The translations under genes and the position numbers were made by a program. This document shows positions 17,600 through 28,653 of a stretch of 64,000 bases of DNA, piece after piece (positions within the stretch are counted from its first letter, which is position 1; each line of letters opens with the position of its first letter). Below the pieces are notes generated by a model that was not told the origin of the DNA, searched no databases, and worked only from the letters and a program-made list of their open reading frames with translations. The stretch is from Frankiales bacterium (GTDB lineage Bacteria; Actinomycetota; Actinomycetes; Mycobacteriales; SCTD01), in NCBI GenBank assembly GCA_025465465.1, contig JAODND010000089.1:149336-213335 (forward strand), in the 5' to 3' direction.

Positions 17600-18597
17600 C
17601 GACGAACGCCTGGGGTGAGGCCGTCGGCCTGCTGCTCGAGCACGACGAGATCGCCCTGGCGTGCCACGTCAACCCGGACGGCGACGCCCTCGGCTCCATG
17701 CTCGCGATGGGGATCGCCCTGCGCGGCCTGGGAAAGCGGGTCGTGGCGTCGTGGGGGAGCGAGCCCTTCGAGGTCCCGACGGCCTACGCCGGGCTGCCCG
17801 GCCTGGATCTGCTGGTGCCCGCCCGCGAGTTCCCTGCCGCGCCGGCGCTGCTCGTCACGTTCGACACCGGGTCGGCAGACCGCCTCGGGTCACTGGCCGA
17901 TCGGGTGGACGTCGCGCAGCACGTGCTCGTCGTCGACCACCACATCAGCAACACCCGCTTCGGCAGTGTCAACCTCATCGACCGGGATGCGGCGGCGACG
18001 GCGGTCGTGGTCGTGGAGCTCCTCGACCTGATGTCCGTCGAGCTGACCGCAGAGATCGCTGCGCCCGTCTACACCGGGCTCGTCACCGACACCGGTTCCT
18101 TCAAGTACGCCGCGACAACCCCGTCGGTGCATGCCCTCGCAGCCCGGCTGCTCGAGACCGGCATCCGGCACGACGTGATCAGCCGCCAGATCTGGGACAC
18201 CACGTCCTTCGGCTACGTCAAGCTGCTGGGCCTGGTGTGTGCTCGTGCCGTCCTGGAGACCGACCAGGTCGGTGGCCTGGGTCTGGTCTGGACGGCGATC
18301 GGTGTCGAGGACCTCGACCGCTACTCCCTCGGCCTGGCCGACGTCGAGGGCGTGATCGACGTCGTCCGTGCTGCGCGGGAAGCCGAGGTCGCCGTCGTCG
18401 TGAAGACCGATCCCGAGGACGGGCTGCTCAAGGTCTCGACCCGCTCCAAGGGGCAGATCGACGTGGGTGCGGTCTGCGTGTCCCTCGGAGGCGGTGGCCA
18501 CCGGTTCGCCGCGGGCTTCACCTCCGACGCGTCGTTGCCGGACACCATGGCGCGGCTGCGCGCCGCCCTCGCGGCCGCGCCTCACCTCGCGGACTGA
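17596..18597 (+). CDS. DHH family phosphoesterase (NrnA-like oligoribonuclease/pAp phosphatase)
   Basis: 333 residues. DHH-domain motifs include HVNPDGDALGS (D28 and D30), the name-giving DHH (114-116) and DTGSFKYAATTP; the C-terminal DHHA1 domain carries the nucleic-acid loop SLGGGGHRFAAGF. Such NrnA-type enzymes degrade nano-RNAs to mononucleotides and dephosphorylate 3'-phosphoadenosine 5'-phosphate. The GTG at 17596 overlaps the rbfA stop and starts right at the family N-terminus, whereas the longer frame upstream is antisense noise inside rbfA. Confidence 0.92.
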   Translation: MTTNAWGEAVGLLLEHDEIALACHVNPDGDALGSMLAMGIALRGLGKRVVASWGSEPFEVPTAYAGLPGLDLLVPAREFPAAPALLVTFDTGSADRLGSLADRVDVAQHVLVVDHHISNTRFGSVNLIDRDAAATAVVVVELLDLMSVELTAEIAAPVYTGLVTDTGSFKYAATTPSVHALAARLLETGIRHDVISRQIWDTTSFGYVKLLGLVCARAVLETDQVGGLGLVWTAIGVEDLDRYSLGLADVEGVIDVVRAAREAEVAVVVKTDPEDGLLKVSTRSKGQIDVGAVCVSLGGGGHRFAAGFTSDASLPDTMARLRAALAAAPHLAD

Positions 18598-18601
18598 CGT
18601 C

Positions 18602-19456
18602 GTGGGCAGCACTGCGCCGGACGGGTTGGTCGTCGTCGACAAGCCCGGCGGCTGGACGTCGCACGATGTCGTCGGAAGGACGCGTCGGCTGGCGCGCACC
18701 CGCAAGGTCGGGCACGCCGGCACGCTGGACCCGATGGCGACCGGCGTCCTGGTGCTCGGGATCGGCAAGGCGACGCGGCTGCTCGGGCACCTCGCGCTCA
18801 CCGACAAGACCTACGACGCGACGATTCGCCTCGGGCAGACGACGGTCACCGACGACGCCGACGGCGATGCGCTCGAGACGGTCGACGCGTCACACGTGAC
18901 AGACGAAGAGATTGCGCGCGAGATCGCCCTGCTCACAGGCGATCTGCTCCAGGTGCCGTCCTCGGTCAGCGCGATCAAGGTCGACGGCGTCCGGTCCTAT
19001 GCCCGGGTCCGCGCGGGTGAGGACGTCGAGCTCAAGGCCCGGGCGGTGACGGTGTCGGCGTTCGAGGTGCTCGCACGCCGAGGCGACGCGCTGGACGTCG
19101 CGGTGACGTGCACGAGCGGCACCTACATCCGCGCCTTGGCCCGTGATCTCGGCGCAGCCCTCGGCGTCGGCGGCCACCTGACCGCGCTGAGGCGCAGCAG
19201 GGTCGGGCCGTTCTCCCTTGCTGACGCGGCTCCGCTCGAGCCATGGGACGACGCCCGGGTGCTCCCACTCGATGCGGCCGTGTCGGCGTCGTTCCCCCGC
19301 CGCGAGCTCACGGCGGACGAGGCGGTCGCGCTGTCCTACGGCAAGAAGCTCGAGCCCACCGACGTACCTGGTGTGGTCGGTGCCTTTGATCCCGAGGGCC
19401 GCTGCGTCGCACTGATGGACGATGCACGACCGCTCGTCGTCTTCCGTCCCGCCTGA
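18602..19456 (+). CDS. truB: tRNA pseudouridine-55 synthase TruB
   Basis: 284 residues. LVVVDKPGGWTSHDVV begins the catalytic domain and GHAGTLDPMATG carries the nucleophilic aspartate (D43). RALARDLGAALGVGGHLTALRRSRVGPF is the conserved core end, followed by a C-terminal PUA-like domain. Makes pseudouridine 55 in the T loop of tRNAs. GTG at 18602 lies four bases after the DHH stop. The longer in-frame extension upstream lies inside the DHH gene and is not used. Confidence 0.96.
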   Translation: MGSTAPDGLVVVDKPGGWTSHDVVGRTRRLARTRKVGHAGTLDPMATGVLVLGIGKATRLLGHLALTDKTYDATIRLGQTTVTDDADGDALETVDASHVTDEEIAREIALLTGDLLQVPSSVSAIKVDGVRSYARVRAGEDVELKARAVTVSAFEVLARRGDALDVAVTCTSGTYIRALARDLGAALGVGGHLTALRRSRVGPFSLADAAPLEPWDDARVLPLDAAVSASFPRRELTADEAVALSYGKKLEPTDVPGVVGAFDPEGRCVALMDDARPLVVFRPA

Positions 19457-19469
19457 CCCCGGGCGCCCC

Positions 19470-19475
19470 TAGGCT
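19470..19475 (+). promoter_or_regulatory. -10 element (TAGGCT) giving a leaderless ribF transcript
   Basis: TAGGCT ends six bases before the GTG start of ribF and no Shine-Dalgarno intervenes, so initiation within one or two bases of the start codon is likely. It lies in the 25-base truB-ribF gap. Confidence 0.6.
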
Positions 19476-19481
19476 GGTGGT

Positions 19482-20429
19482 GTGGAGCGTTGGCGCGGGG
19501 TCGAGGGCATCCCCACCAAGTGGGGACGCTGTGTCGTGACCATCGGGGTCTTCGACGGCGTGCACCGCGGCCACCAGCAGATCATCGCGAGGGCGGTCCA
19601 GAAGGCCGCCGAGCTCGGGGTGCCAAGCGTGCTGCTCACCTTCGACCCGCACCCGATCGAGGTGATCCGGCCCGGCAGCCACCCGCCGATGCTGACCGGC
19701 CAGCGTTACAAGGCCGACCTCGTCGAGGAGCTCGGCGTCGACGTCTTCTGCGTCCTGCCGTTCACCCTGGACTTCATGCGGCTGACCGCCGAGGAGTTCG
19801 TGCACTCCGTCCTCGTCGAACGGCTGCATGCCAGTTCGGTGGTCGTCGGGGAGAACTTCCGGTTCGGCAACCAGGGCAGAGGCACGGTCGCGTCGCTGGC
19901 CGAGGACGGCCGGCGGTGGGGGTTCAGCGTCGAGCCGTTCCCGCTGCAGGGCACGTCGCAGACGATGTGGTCCTCGACCTACGTCCGGTCCTGCATCTCG
20001 GCCGGCGACATCGCGGGCGGCAACGAGGCACTGGGCCGCGAGCACCGCATCCACGGCGTCGTCGTGCGTGGCGACCGGCGCGGCAGCGAGATCGGCTTCC
20101 CGACCGCCAACCTCGAGCCGCTGCCGTGGAGCGCCGTGCCGGCAGACGGGATCTATGCCGGGCGGCTGGTGCGCGGCTCGGGTGCCAAGGCCGAGCTGCT
20201 GCCCGCGGCGATCAGCATCGGGACGAACCCGACGTTCGCCGGGGCCGAGCGGAGGGTCGAGGCCTATGTCCTCGACTTCGACGGCGACCTCTACGGCGAG
20301 CACGTCGGGCTGTCGTTCACGGCGCGGCTGCGCGACACCCTCCGGTTCGAGGGCGTCGAGCCGCTCGTGGCCCAGATGGCCCTCGACGTGGAACGCACCC
20401 GGGAGCTCGTGGCTCACCCGAACGGGTGA
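19482..20429 (+). CDS. ribF: Bifunctional riboflavin kinase/FAD synthetase
   Basis: 315 residues. The N-terminal FAD synthetase domain has GVFDGVHRGHQ with the nucleotidyltransferase H-x-G-H (H28, H31). The C-terminal riboflavin kinase domain has RRGSEIGFPTANL (PTAN at 207-210) and a metal/ATP-binding loop. Converts riboflavin to FMN and then FAD. GTG start at 19482 without ribosome site, with TAGGCT immediately upstream. The 3' end folds into a palindrome (20413-20430). Confidence 0.96.
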   Translation: MERWRGVEGIPTKWGRCVVTIGVFDGVHRGHQQIIARAVQKAAELGVPSVLLTFDPHPIEVIRPGSHPPMLTGQRYKADLVEELGVDVFCVLPFTLDFMRLTAEEFVHSVLVERLHASSVVVGENFRFGNQGRGTVASLAEDGRRWGFSVEPFPLQGTSQTMWSSTYVRSCISAGDIAGGNEALGREHRIHGVVVRGDRRGSEIGFPTANLEPLPWSAVPADGIYAGRLVRGSGAKAELLPAAISIGTNPTFAGAERRVEAYVLDFDGDLYGEHVGLSFTARLRDTLRFEGVEPLVAQMALDVERTRELVAHPNG

Positions 20430-20430
20430 G
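20413..20430 (+). terminator. Hairpin at ribF 3' end
   Basis: CTCACCCG (20413-20420) and CGGGTGAG (20423-20430) are perfectly complementary, with the ribF stop codon inside the right arm. It is GC-rich, with no T-tract. Confidence 0.5.
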
Positions 20431-20457
20431 TGATTCGTGGCTATCGGATGCCGACGT

Positions 20458-20476
20458 AAGGGACAACACGTCCCTT
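20458..20476 (+). terminator. Hairpin between ribF and response regulator
   Basis: AAGGGAC (20458-20464) pairs with GTCCCTT (20470-20476) around a five-base loop AACAC. It follows the first hairpin and stands 12 bases before the GTG of the response regulator, so it could terminate ribF transcription or mask the regulator's ribosome site. Confidence 0.5.
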
Positions 20477-20488
20477 GGGGGTTGCACT

Positions 20489-20863
20489 GTGCCGAAAATC
20501 CTGGTCGTCGACGACGAGCCGAACATCCGTCAGCTGGTGACGGACGTGCTCACGATCGAGGGCTATGAGGTCGAGGCCGTCGGCGACGGCAACGCGGCGC
20601 TCGCCTCGATCGACGCTCGTCGACCCGACTGCGTCGTGCTCGACGTGATGATGCCGGGGATGGACGGCCACGAGGTGCTGCAGTACATCCGCATGGTCGA
20701 GGGCGGGCACGACCTGCCCGTCGTCATGCTGACGGCTGCCGCGGACGACGCGCAGCAGTGGCAGGCGTGGACCGAAGGCGTCGACTACTTCCTCGCGAAG
20801 CCCTTCGAGGCCGACGAGCTGCTGCGGTACTTGAGCTACCTGTTCGCGTCCGCTCCGGTCTGA
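20489..20863 (+). CDS. Orphan single-domain response regulator
   Basis: 124 residues, only a CheY-like receiver domain. The acidic pocket is DDE (8-10), phosphoacceptor D52 ([12 protein letters not shown]), switch residue T82 and K104 (LAKPF). No output domain and no histidine kinase gene nearby, so it must act by protein contact. The W-rich segment [13 protein letters not shown] replaces the usual alpha-4 region. GTG at 20489 is chosen because the domain starts there; the longer frame runs antisense-like through ribF. It sits between ribF and rpsO. Confidence 0.88.
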   Translation: MPKILVVDDEPNIRQLVTDVLTIEGYEVEAVGDGNAALASIDARRPDCVVLDVMMPGMDGHEVLQYIRMVEGGHDLPVVMLTAAADDAQQWQAWTEGVDYFLAKPFEADELLRYLSYLFASAPV

Positions 20864-20881
20864 GCCGAGGGCTCACGCTGG

Positions 20882-20887
20882 TAGCGT
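20882..20887 (+). promoter_or_regulatory. Possible -10 element (TAGCGT) for rpsO
   Basis: TAGCGT lies about 68 bases before the rpsO GTG, in the 91-base gap after the response regulator. A matching -35 was not clear. Confidence 0.3.
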
Positions 20888-20954
20888 GGTCGGGAGCGCG
20901 AATGTCCACTCGGGTGACGAAGACCCCGGGCGCGCCCTGACAACGAGGAGAACC

Positions 20955-21224
20955 GTGGCGCTCACCACTGAGCAGAAGAAGACCATCATGGCGGAGTACG
21001 CCACGGCTGAGGGCGACACCGGCTCGCCCGAGGTGCAGATCGCGATGCTCACCAAGCGCATCCGCGACCTCACGGAGCACCTCAAGGAGCACAAGCACGA
21101 CCACCACACCCGTCGCGGACTGCTCGCGCTGGTGGGTCGTCGCAAGCGCCTGCTGAACTACCTGCAGAAGACCGACATCGAGCGTTACCGCACGATCATC
21201 CAGCGCCTCGAGATCCGCCGCTAG
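20955..21224 (+). CDS. rpsO: 30S ribosomal protein S15
   Basis: 89 residues, the universal length. Helical protein with [21 protein letters not shown] and [21 protein letters not shown], the 16S rRNA-binding core. GTG at 20955 has GAGGAG nine bases upstream. Followed by two strong hairpins before pnp, the classic rpsO-pnp arrangement. Confidence 0.97.
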   Translation: MALTTEQKKTIMAEYATAEGDTGSPEVQIAMLTKRIRDLTEHLKEHKHDHHTRRGLLALVGRRKRLLNYLQKTDIERYRTIIQRLEIRR

Positions 21225-21231
21225 GCACGAC

Positions 21232-21258
21232 AGGGAGCTCCCGCCACGGGCGCTCCCT
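21232..21258 (+). terminator. rpsO terminator-like hairpin
   Basis: AGGGAGC (21232-21238) pairs with GCTCCCT (21252-21258); within the loop CCC (21240-21242) and GGG (21248-21250) extend the helix. Starts seven bases after the rpsO stop. No run of T follows except TTCGTCGTC. Confidence 0.55.
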
Positions 21259-21260
21259 TC

Positions 21261-21284
21261 GTCGTCAGGCGACCGTCTGACGAC
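21261..21284 (+). promoter_or_regulatory. pnp leader hairpin
   Basis: GTCGTCAG (21261-21268) pairs with CTGACGAC (21277-21284); C70-G75 and a G-U pair extend it to ten pairs around the tetraloop GACC. It lies 143 bases before the pnp start, immediately after the rpsO hairpin. In enterobacteria a stem in this place is cut by RNase III and mediates PNPase autocontrol; the same role here is only an analogy. Confidence 0.5.
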
Positions 21285-21427
21285 ACCAGACCGCACCCGG
21301 GAGCAGTACCCCGGAACCGGTCCTCGGGAGTGGCGGCTCACCAGACGTGAACCGCTTCCACTGAAGACCGGATCCTCCTGCCGGGCGCGCAGCACCACAC
21401 ATGGTGCAGAACAAAGAGGAGAAGCCC

Positions 21428-23620
21428 ATGACGGGCGAGAGCAACATCTACGGCTCGGAGTTCGCCGAGGCCGTCATCGAGAACCCGGGTGGCAAGCGCG
21501 TCATCCGCTTCGAGACCGGACGACTGGCCAAGCAGGCCGCCGGCTCGGTCACGATCTACCAGGGCGACACCCTCGTCCTGTCCGCGGCCACCGCCTCCAA
21601 GCGGCCCAAGGAAAACCTCGACTTCTTCCCGCTGACGGTCGACGTCGAGGAGCGGATGTACTCCGTCGGGCGCATCCCCGGCTCGTTCTTCCGACGAGAA
21701 GGGCGCCCCTCCGAGGACGCGATCCTGACCTGCCGGCTGACCGACCGCCCGCTGCGGCCGTCCTTCAAGAAGGGCCTCCGCAACGAGGTCCAGGTCGTGA
21801 GCACCGTGCTGGCGCTCGACCCCGACCACCTCTACGACGTGCTGGCGATCAACTCCGCCGCGTGCGCCGTGCTGCTGTCGGGCCTGCCCTTCACCGGCCC
21901 CGTCGGCGCCACCCGCGTCGCCTGCGTCAACGGCGCGTGGGTCGCGTTCCCGACGCACACCGAGCTCGAGGACGCGACGTTCGACATGGTCGTCGCGGGC
22001 CGCATGCTCGAGGACGGTGATGTCGCGATCATGATGGTCGAGGCCGAGGCGACCAAGAACGTCTACGAGGTCATCAACGGCGGCGGCATCGCCCCCACCG
22101 AGGACATCGTCGCGGCTGGTCTCGAGGCCGCGAAGCCGGCCATCGCGGCCGTCTGCAAGGCGCAGCTCGAGCTCAAGGCGAAGTCGCCGAAGGAGCCCCT
22201 CGAGTTCCCCGTCTTCCTCGACTACGAGGACGACGTCTATGCAGCCGTCCAGTCGGCCGCGCAGGACAAGCTGGGCGAGGTCATGTCCATCGCGGGCAAG
22301 GCGGAGCGCGAGTCGGCCACCGACGAGCTCAAGGCCGCGGTCCTGGCCGACCTGGCCGAGAAGTTCGAGGGCCGCCAGAACGAGGTCAGTGCCGCGTTCA
22401 AGTCGGTCAACAAGCAGGTGGTGCGCAAGCGGGTCGTCAACGACAAGGTCCGCATCGACGGCCGTGGCCTGGAGGACATCCGCCAGCTCGCCGCCGAGGT
22501 CGAGGTGCTGCCCCGCGTGCACGGCTCGGCGCTGTTCGAGCGCGGCGAGACCCAGATCATGGGCGTCACGACCCTCAACATGCTCCGCATGGAGCAGATG
22601 GTCGACACGCTCAACCCGGAGAACCGCAAGCGCTACATGCACAACTACAACTTCCCGCCGTACTCCACCGGCGAGACCGGCCGCGTCGGTTCCCCGAAGC
22701 GTCGCGAGATCGGCCACGGTGCGCTCGCCGAGCGCGCCCTCGTGCCCGTCCTGCCGTCGCGTGAGGACTTCCCCTACGCGATCCGTCAGGTGTCGGAGGC
22801 GCTCGGCTCCAACGGCTCGACGTCGATGGGCTCGGTCTGCGCGTCCACGATGTCGCTGCTCAACGCCGGCGTCCCGCTGAAGGCGCCGGTCGCCGGCATC
22901 GCGATGGGCCTGATCTACGAGGGCGGCGAGTACGCCACCCTGACCGACATCCTCGGTGCGGAGGACGCCTTCGGCGACATGGACTTCAAGGTCGCCGGCA
23001 CCCCGCAGTTCGTCACCGCGCTGCAGCTCGACACCAAGCTCGACGGCATCCCGTCGTCGGTCCTGGCGGCCGCACTGCAGCAGGCCCGCACGGCGCGCCT
23101 GGCGATCCTCGAGGTCATGAACGAGGCGATCGACGAGCCCGACGAGATGTCGCCGTACGCCCCGCGCGTGCTGTCCGTGAAGATCCCCGTCGACAAGATC
23201 GGAGAGGTCATCGGGCCGAAGGGCAAGATGATCAACCAGATCCAGGCCGACACCGGTGCGGACATCACGGTGGAGGACGACGGCACCATCTACATCGGTG
23301 CCACGTCGGGCACGGCCGCCGAGGCTGCCATGGCCGTCATCAACCAGATCGCCAACCCGACGATGCCCAAGGTCGGCGAGCGGTTCCTGGGCACGGTCGT
23401 CAAGACCGCCGCCTTCGGCGCCTTCGTCAGCCTCATCCCTGGCAAGGACGGCCTGGTGCACATCAGCAAGCTGGGCAACGGCAAGCGCATCGGCAAGGTC
23501 GAGGACGTCGTCAACGTCGGCGACAAGCTTCAGGTCGAGATCACCGAGATCGACCAGCGCGGCAAGATCAGCCTCACGCCGGTGGAGAACGCCGAGACTG
23601 CTCCGGCTGCGGCCGAGTAG
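21428..23620 (+). CDS. pnp: Polyribonucleotide nucleotidyltransferase (PNPase)
   Basis: 730 residues from ATG 21428, which has GAGGAG seven bases upstream; an ATG at 21401 in frame lacks a ribosome site. Two RNase PH domains (residues about 15-230 and 320-540) flank a helical domain; [15 protein letters not shown] is the KH domain and [20 protein letters not shown] the S1 domain. Phosphorolytic 3'-5' exoribonuclease, and in actinobacteria also a 3' tail polymerase. Hairpins lie both in its leader and directly after its stop. Confidence 0.97.
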   Translation: MTGESNIYGSEFAEAVIENPGGKRVIRFETGRLAKQAAGSVTIYQGDTLVLSAATASKRPKENLDFFPLTVDVEERMYSVGRIPGSFFRREGRPSEDAILTCRLTDRPLRPSFKKGLRNEVQVVSTVLALDPDHLYDVLAINSAACAVLLSGLPFTGPVGATRVACVNGAWVAFPTHTELEDATFDMVVAGRMLEDGDVAIMMVEAEATKNVYEVINGGGIAPTEDIVAAGLEAAKPAIAAVCKAQLELKAKSPKEPLEFPVFLDYEDDVYAAVQSAAQDKLGEVMSIAGKAERESATDELKAAVLADLAEKFEGRQNEVSAAFKSVNKQVVRKRVVNDKVRIDGRGLEDIRQLAAEVEVLPRVHGSALFERGETQIMGVTTLNMLRMEQMVDTLNPENRKRYMHNYNFPPYSTGETGRVGSPKRREIGHGALAERALVPVLPSREDFPYAIRQVSEALGSNGSTSMGSVCASTMSLLNAGVPLKAPVAGIAMGLIYEGGEYATLTDILGAEDAFGDMDFKVAGTPQFVTALQLDTKLDGIPSSVLAAALQQARTARLAILEVMNEAIDEPDEMSPYAPRVLSVKIPVDKIGEVIGPKGKMINQIQADTGADITVEDDGTIYIGATSGTAAEAAMAVINQIANPTMPKVGERFLGTVVKTAAFGAFVSLIPGKDGLVHISKLGNGKRIGKVEDVVNVGDKLQVEITEIDQRGKISLTPVENAETAPAAAE

Positions 23621-23630
23621 CGCCAGCACC

Positions 23631-26055
<2,425 letters not shown>

Positions 26056-26058
26056 CCG

Positions 26059-26577
26059 TCAGGTCGTTCGCGCACCACTCACGTCGGGCCTGATGTCGGT
26101 GTGCATCCGGCGCTGTGGGACCAGGCGCTCGCCGGTGTCGAGGCTGCGCCCGAGCCCGTCGAAGTCCCACCCCGCCGACGACAGGAACCCGCTCAGCACG
26201 GTGTCGGCGTCGAACACCCAGGTCAGGGCCACCTCGAACGACGACCAGTGCTCGACCGCGGCCTGCAGCAACCGGGACCCGTGACCGCGTCGACCCCAGC
26301 GCGGCTCGACCATGAGCGCCGACAGCTCCACACCGTCCGCGGTCGGCTCCCAGGCGGCGAACCCGACGACCGACCCGCCGTCGAGCGCCACCAGCACCCG
26401 GTGGTCGGGGGACGGCGGTGCCTCGACGGCGTTGAGCCAGACTGCGGCGACCTGCTCCAGCGGCACCTCCAGGGCACCGACCAGCGCCGCGTAGGCCTGT
26501 TCCCAGGTCGACTGCTGCACCCTGGCGATCAGCTCGGCGTCGCCCGGCCGGGCCAGCCGCACCGAGACGTCAGCCAC
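26059..26577 (-). CDS. GNAT family N-acetyltransferase
   Basis: 172 residues with the GNAT layout: an N-terminal LARPGDAELIARV segment, a beta-4 strand VELSALMVEPRWGRRGHGSRLL holding the acetyl-CoA pyrophosphate loop (R-R-G-H-G-S), and AGWDFDGLGR near the end. Transfers an acetyl group to an amine of unknown identity. GTG at 26577 has GGAGG upstream. Confidence 0.85.
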   Translation of the reverse strand: MADVSVRLARPGDAELIARVQQSTWEQAYAALVGALEVPLEQVAAVWLNAVEAPPSPDHRVLVALDGGSVVGFAAWEPTADGVELSALMVEPRWGRRGHGSRLLQAAVEHWSSFEVALTWVFDADTVLSGFLSSAGWDFDGLGRSLDTGERLVPQRRMHTDIRPDVSGARTT

Positions 26578-26657
26578 GGCGCCTCCGGATCTGCGTCACC
26601 GGACCGCCGATCTCGTGGTGGGCCGTTCTGACGTGCATGGCTGGCAGGATCGCAGAC

Positions 26658-27851
26658 GTGGAGCGACTGACGACGAAGCAGGCCCGCCGCATCGCTCTGG
26701 CGGCGCAGGGCTTCAACGACCCGGCGCCCACCTCTGTCGGCGCGCGCCAGCTTCGCCGGGTGCTGTCGCGCACGCAGCTGCTGCAGATCGACAGCGTCAA
26801 CGTCTTCGCCCGAGCCCACCTGATGCCGGCGTTCGCCCGACTCGGACCGTGGCCGGTCCCACTGCTCGAGCAACTGGCGTTCGGCAACCGCGAGCTGTTC
26901 GAGTACTGGGGCCACGAGGCCTCCTTCCTGCCGATGGAGCTGCACCCGCTGCTGCGCTGGCGGATGGCCCGAGCAGAGGCGATGGAGGAAGGCTGGGGTG
27001 GCCCGCTCCGGGTCTTCAAGGAGCGCCCCGAGTTCGTCGGATCACTGCTGCACCGGCTGCACGACGAGGGGCCCTGCGGAGCCGGGGCGCTGCGGGACGC
27101 CCCGCGTGGCAAGGGGACCTGGTGGGGCTGGGACGACGTGAAGCGCGGTCTCGAGTACCTCTTCTGGTCCGGACGGGTGACGACGTCGCGACGCACCAAC
27201 GGCTTCGAGCGGTTGTACGACGTGACGGAGCGGGTCATCCCTGCTGCGGTGCTTTCCCTGCCCACGCCGACCCGCGAGGACGCGCAGCGCGAGCTGGTGC
27301 GCCGGTCCGCCGTGGCGCACGGGGTGGCGACCGAGAAGGACCTGCGCGACTACTTCCGGCTCCGGCCGGACGAGGGACGGGTCGCCCTCGCGAGCCTCGT
27401 CGAGGAGGGCGCGCTGCGACCGGTGCAGGTCGAGGGCTGGAAGCAACCGGCGTACCTGCATGTCGACGCGACCCAGCCCCGCTGGGTCAGGCGTCAGGGG
27501 CTGCTCTCGCCCTTCGACCCGCTGGTGTGGGAGCGGTCCCGCACCCTGCGGCTGTGGGGCGTCGACTATCGCATCGAGATCTATGTGCCGGCGCCGAAGC
27601 GGGTCTACGGCTACTACTGCCTGCTGTTCTTGCAGGACGAGGCGATCCGGGCCCGGGTCGACCTCAAGGCCGACCGCAAGACCGGCGTGCTCCGGGTGCT
27701 GGCTGCGTGGCGCGAGGCCGAAGCGCTGCCGGGGGCGACGGCCGAGGGCCTGGCGCGGGAGCTGCGTCGGGCAGCGGAGTGGCAGGGGCTCGACGCCGTG
27801 GTCGTCGAGGACCGCGGTGATCTCGCCCGGGAGCTCCGGCTCCTGGTGTGA
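26658..27851 (+). CDS. YcaQ-like (HTH_42) DNA glycosylase family protein
   Basis: 397 residues of the winged-helix HTH_42 family. The N-terminal QARRIALAAQGF and the catalytic-type Q-I-D (Q43-I44-D45 in LLQIDSVNVF) fit the YcaQ-like branch, which uses Q-x-D, rather than the AlkZ branch with Q-x-Q. YcaQ unhooks alkylated bases and interstrand crosslinks. WGHEASFLPMELHPLL and LYVLAxR-like segments (YVPAPKRVYGYYCLLFL) are also typical. GTG at 26658 is preferred over ATG 26637 because the family begins at this point and CAGGAT, a -10-like hexamer, ends seven bases upstream. Next to no repair partner. Confidence 0.88.
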   Translation: MERLTTKQARRIALAAQGFNDPAPTSVGARQLRRVLSRTQLLQIDSVNVFARAHLMPAFARLGPWPVPLLEQLAFGNRELFEYWGHEASFLPMELHPLLRWRMARAEAMEEGWGGPLRVFKERPEFVGSLLHRLHDEGPCGAGALRDAPRGKGTWWGWDDVKRGLEYLFWSGRVTTSRRTNGFERLYDVTERVIPAAVLSLPTPTREDAQRELVRRSAVAHGVATEKDLRDYFRLRPDEGRVALASLVEEGALRPVQVEGWKQPAYLHVDATQPRWVRRQGLLSPFDPLVWERSRTLRLWGVDYRIEIYVPAPKRVYGYYCLLFLQDEAIRARVDLKADRKTGVLRVLAAWREAEALPGATAEGLARELRRAAEWQGLDAVVVEDRGDLARELRLLV

Positions 27852-28640
27852 TCACGAGGAGGCGCGGGTCACCGTCAGGTCTCCGAGGCCGGTGACGAGG
27901 CGAACCTTGAGGTCGCTGCCACCGGCCGGCGCGCGGTCCTCGAGCGGGAGCTCGCAGCGCACGTCGCCGAGCGAGCTCTGCAGGTCGAGCTGCACGCTGG
28001 TGCCCTCGACCACGCCGACGCGGGCGCTGCCGGCGCCGGTCTGGAACAGGACCTCACCGCTGCGCGCCGAGCCGAGGTCGAGGTGCACGTTGCCGCCCTT
28101 GACCACCACGGCGCCCGAGGTGCTGCCCAGCGTCGCACGGCCGTGGCCCGTCTTGAACATCACGTCGCCGGCGGCTTTGGCTGTCAGCTGGCCGTTGCCG
28201 GTGGTGAAGCTGATGCGCCCAGGGGACCCGCCGACGACCGCGGTGGCGTCGCCTGCCTTGATGTCGAGGGCGTCACGGACCTCGGCCATCTCGACGTCGC
28301 CGGAGCCGGTCCGGACCACCAGGTTCGCGAGCTCTCCGGTGCCGTGCAGCCGGACCTCGCCCGACTCGCTGGTCAGCGTCGACAGCGGGGGCAGCTGCAG
28401 GCGGATCCGCACCTTGATGCCGCCGCGCCACTTCCCCTTGCCGGGGACGTCGACGGTGAGCCGGCCGGCGGCGCAGTCGATGCGAGCTCCGCGGGCGGCC
28501 GCCACACTGCGCTCGTCGGTCGGGTCGAGGGCCTCGACGGTCGCCCCCGTCGGTCCGTCGCCGGTGGCGTCGACCTCGACGGTGCCGCCGTGGAAGCGGA
28601 CCCGCGCGTCGAGCGGTCCGTCGGTCGTGAAGGTGGTCAT
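27852..28640 (-). CDS. DUF4097 family beta-strand repeat protein
   Basis: 262 residues of repeated short strands (for example GELANLVVRTGSGDVEMAEV, DALDIKAGDATAVV) typical of DUF4097 right-handed beta-helix/solenoid adhesin-like proteins. No signal peptide or membrane segment is visible, so it is cytoplasmic as read. Function unknown. It follows the ribbon-helix-helix gene after a 13-base gap, so both are probably one unit. The stop abuts the stop of the YcaQ-like gene with no gap. Confidence 0.85.
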   Translation of the reverse strand: MTTFTTDGPLDARVRFHGGTVEVDATGDGPTGATVEALDPTDERSVAAARGARIDCAAGRLTVDVPGKGKWRGGIKVRIRLQLPPLSTLTSESGEVRLHGTGELANLVVRTGSGDVEMAEVRDALDIKAGDATAVVGGSPGRISFTTGNGQLTAKAAGDVMFKTGHGRATLGSTSGAVVVKGGNVHLDLGSARSGEVLFQTGAGSARVGVVEGTSVQLDLQSSLGDVRCELPLEDRAPAGGSDLKVRLVTGLGDLTVTRASS

Positions 28641-28653
28641 GGGACTCCTGGTG

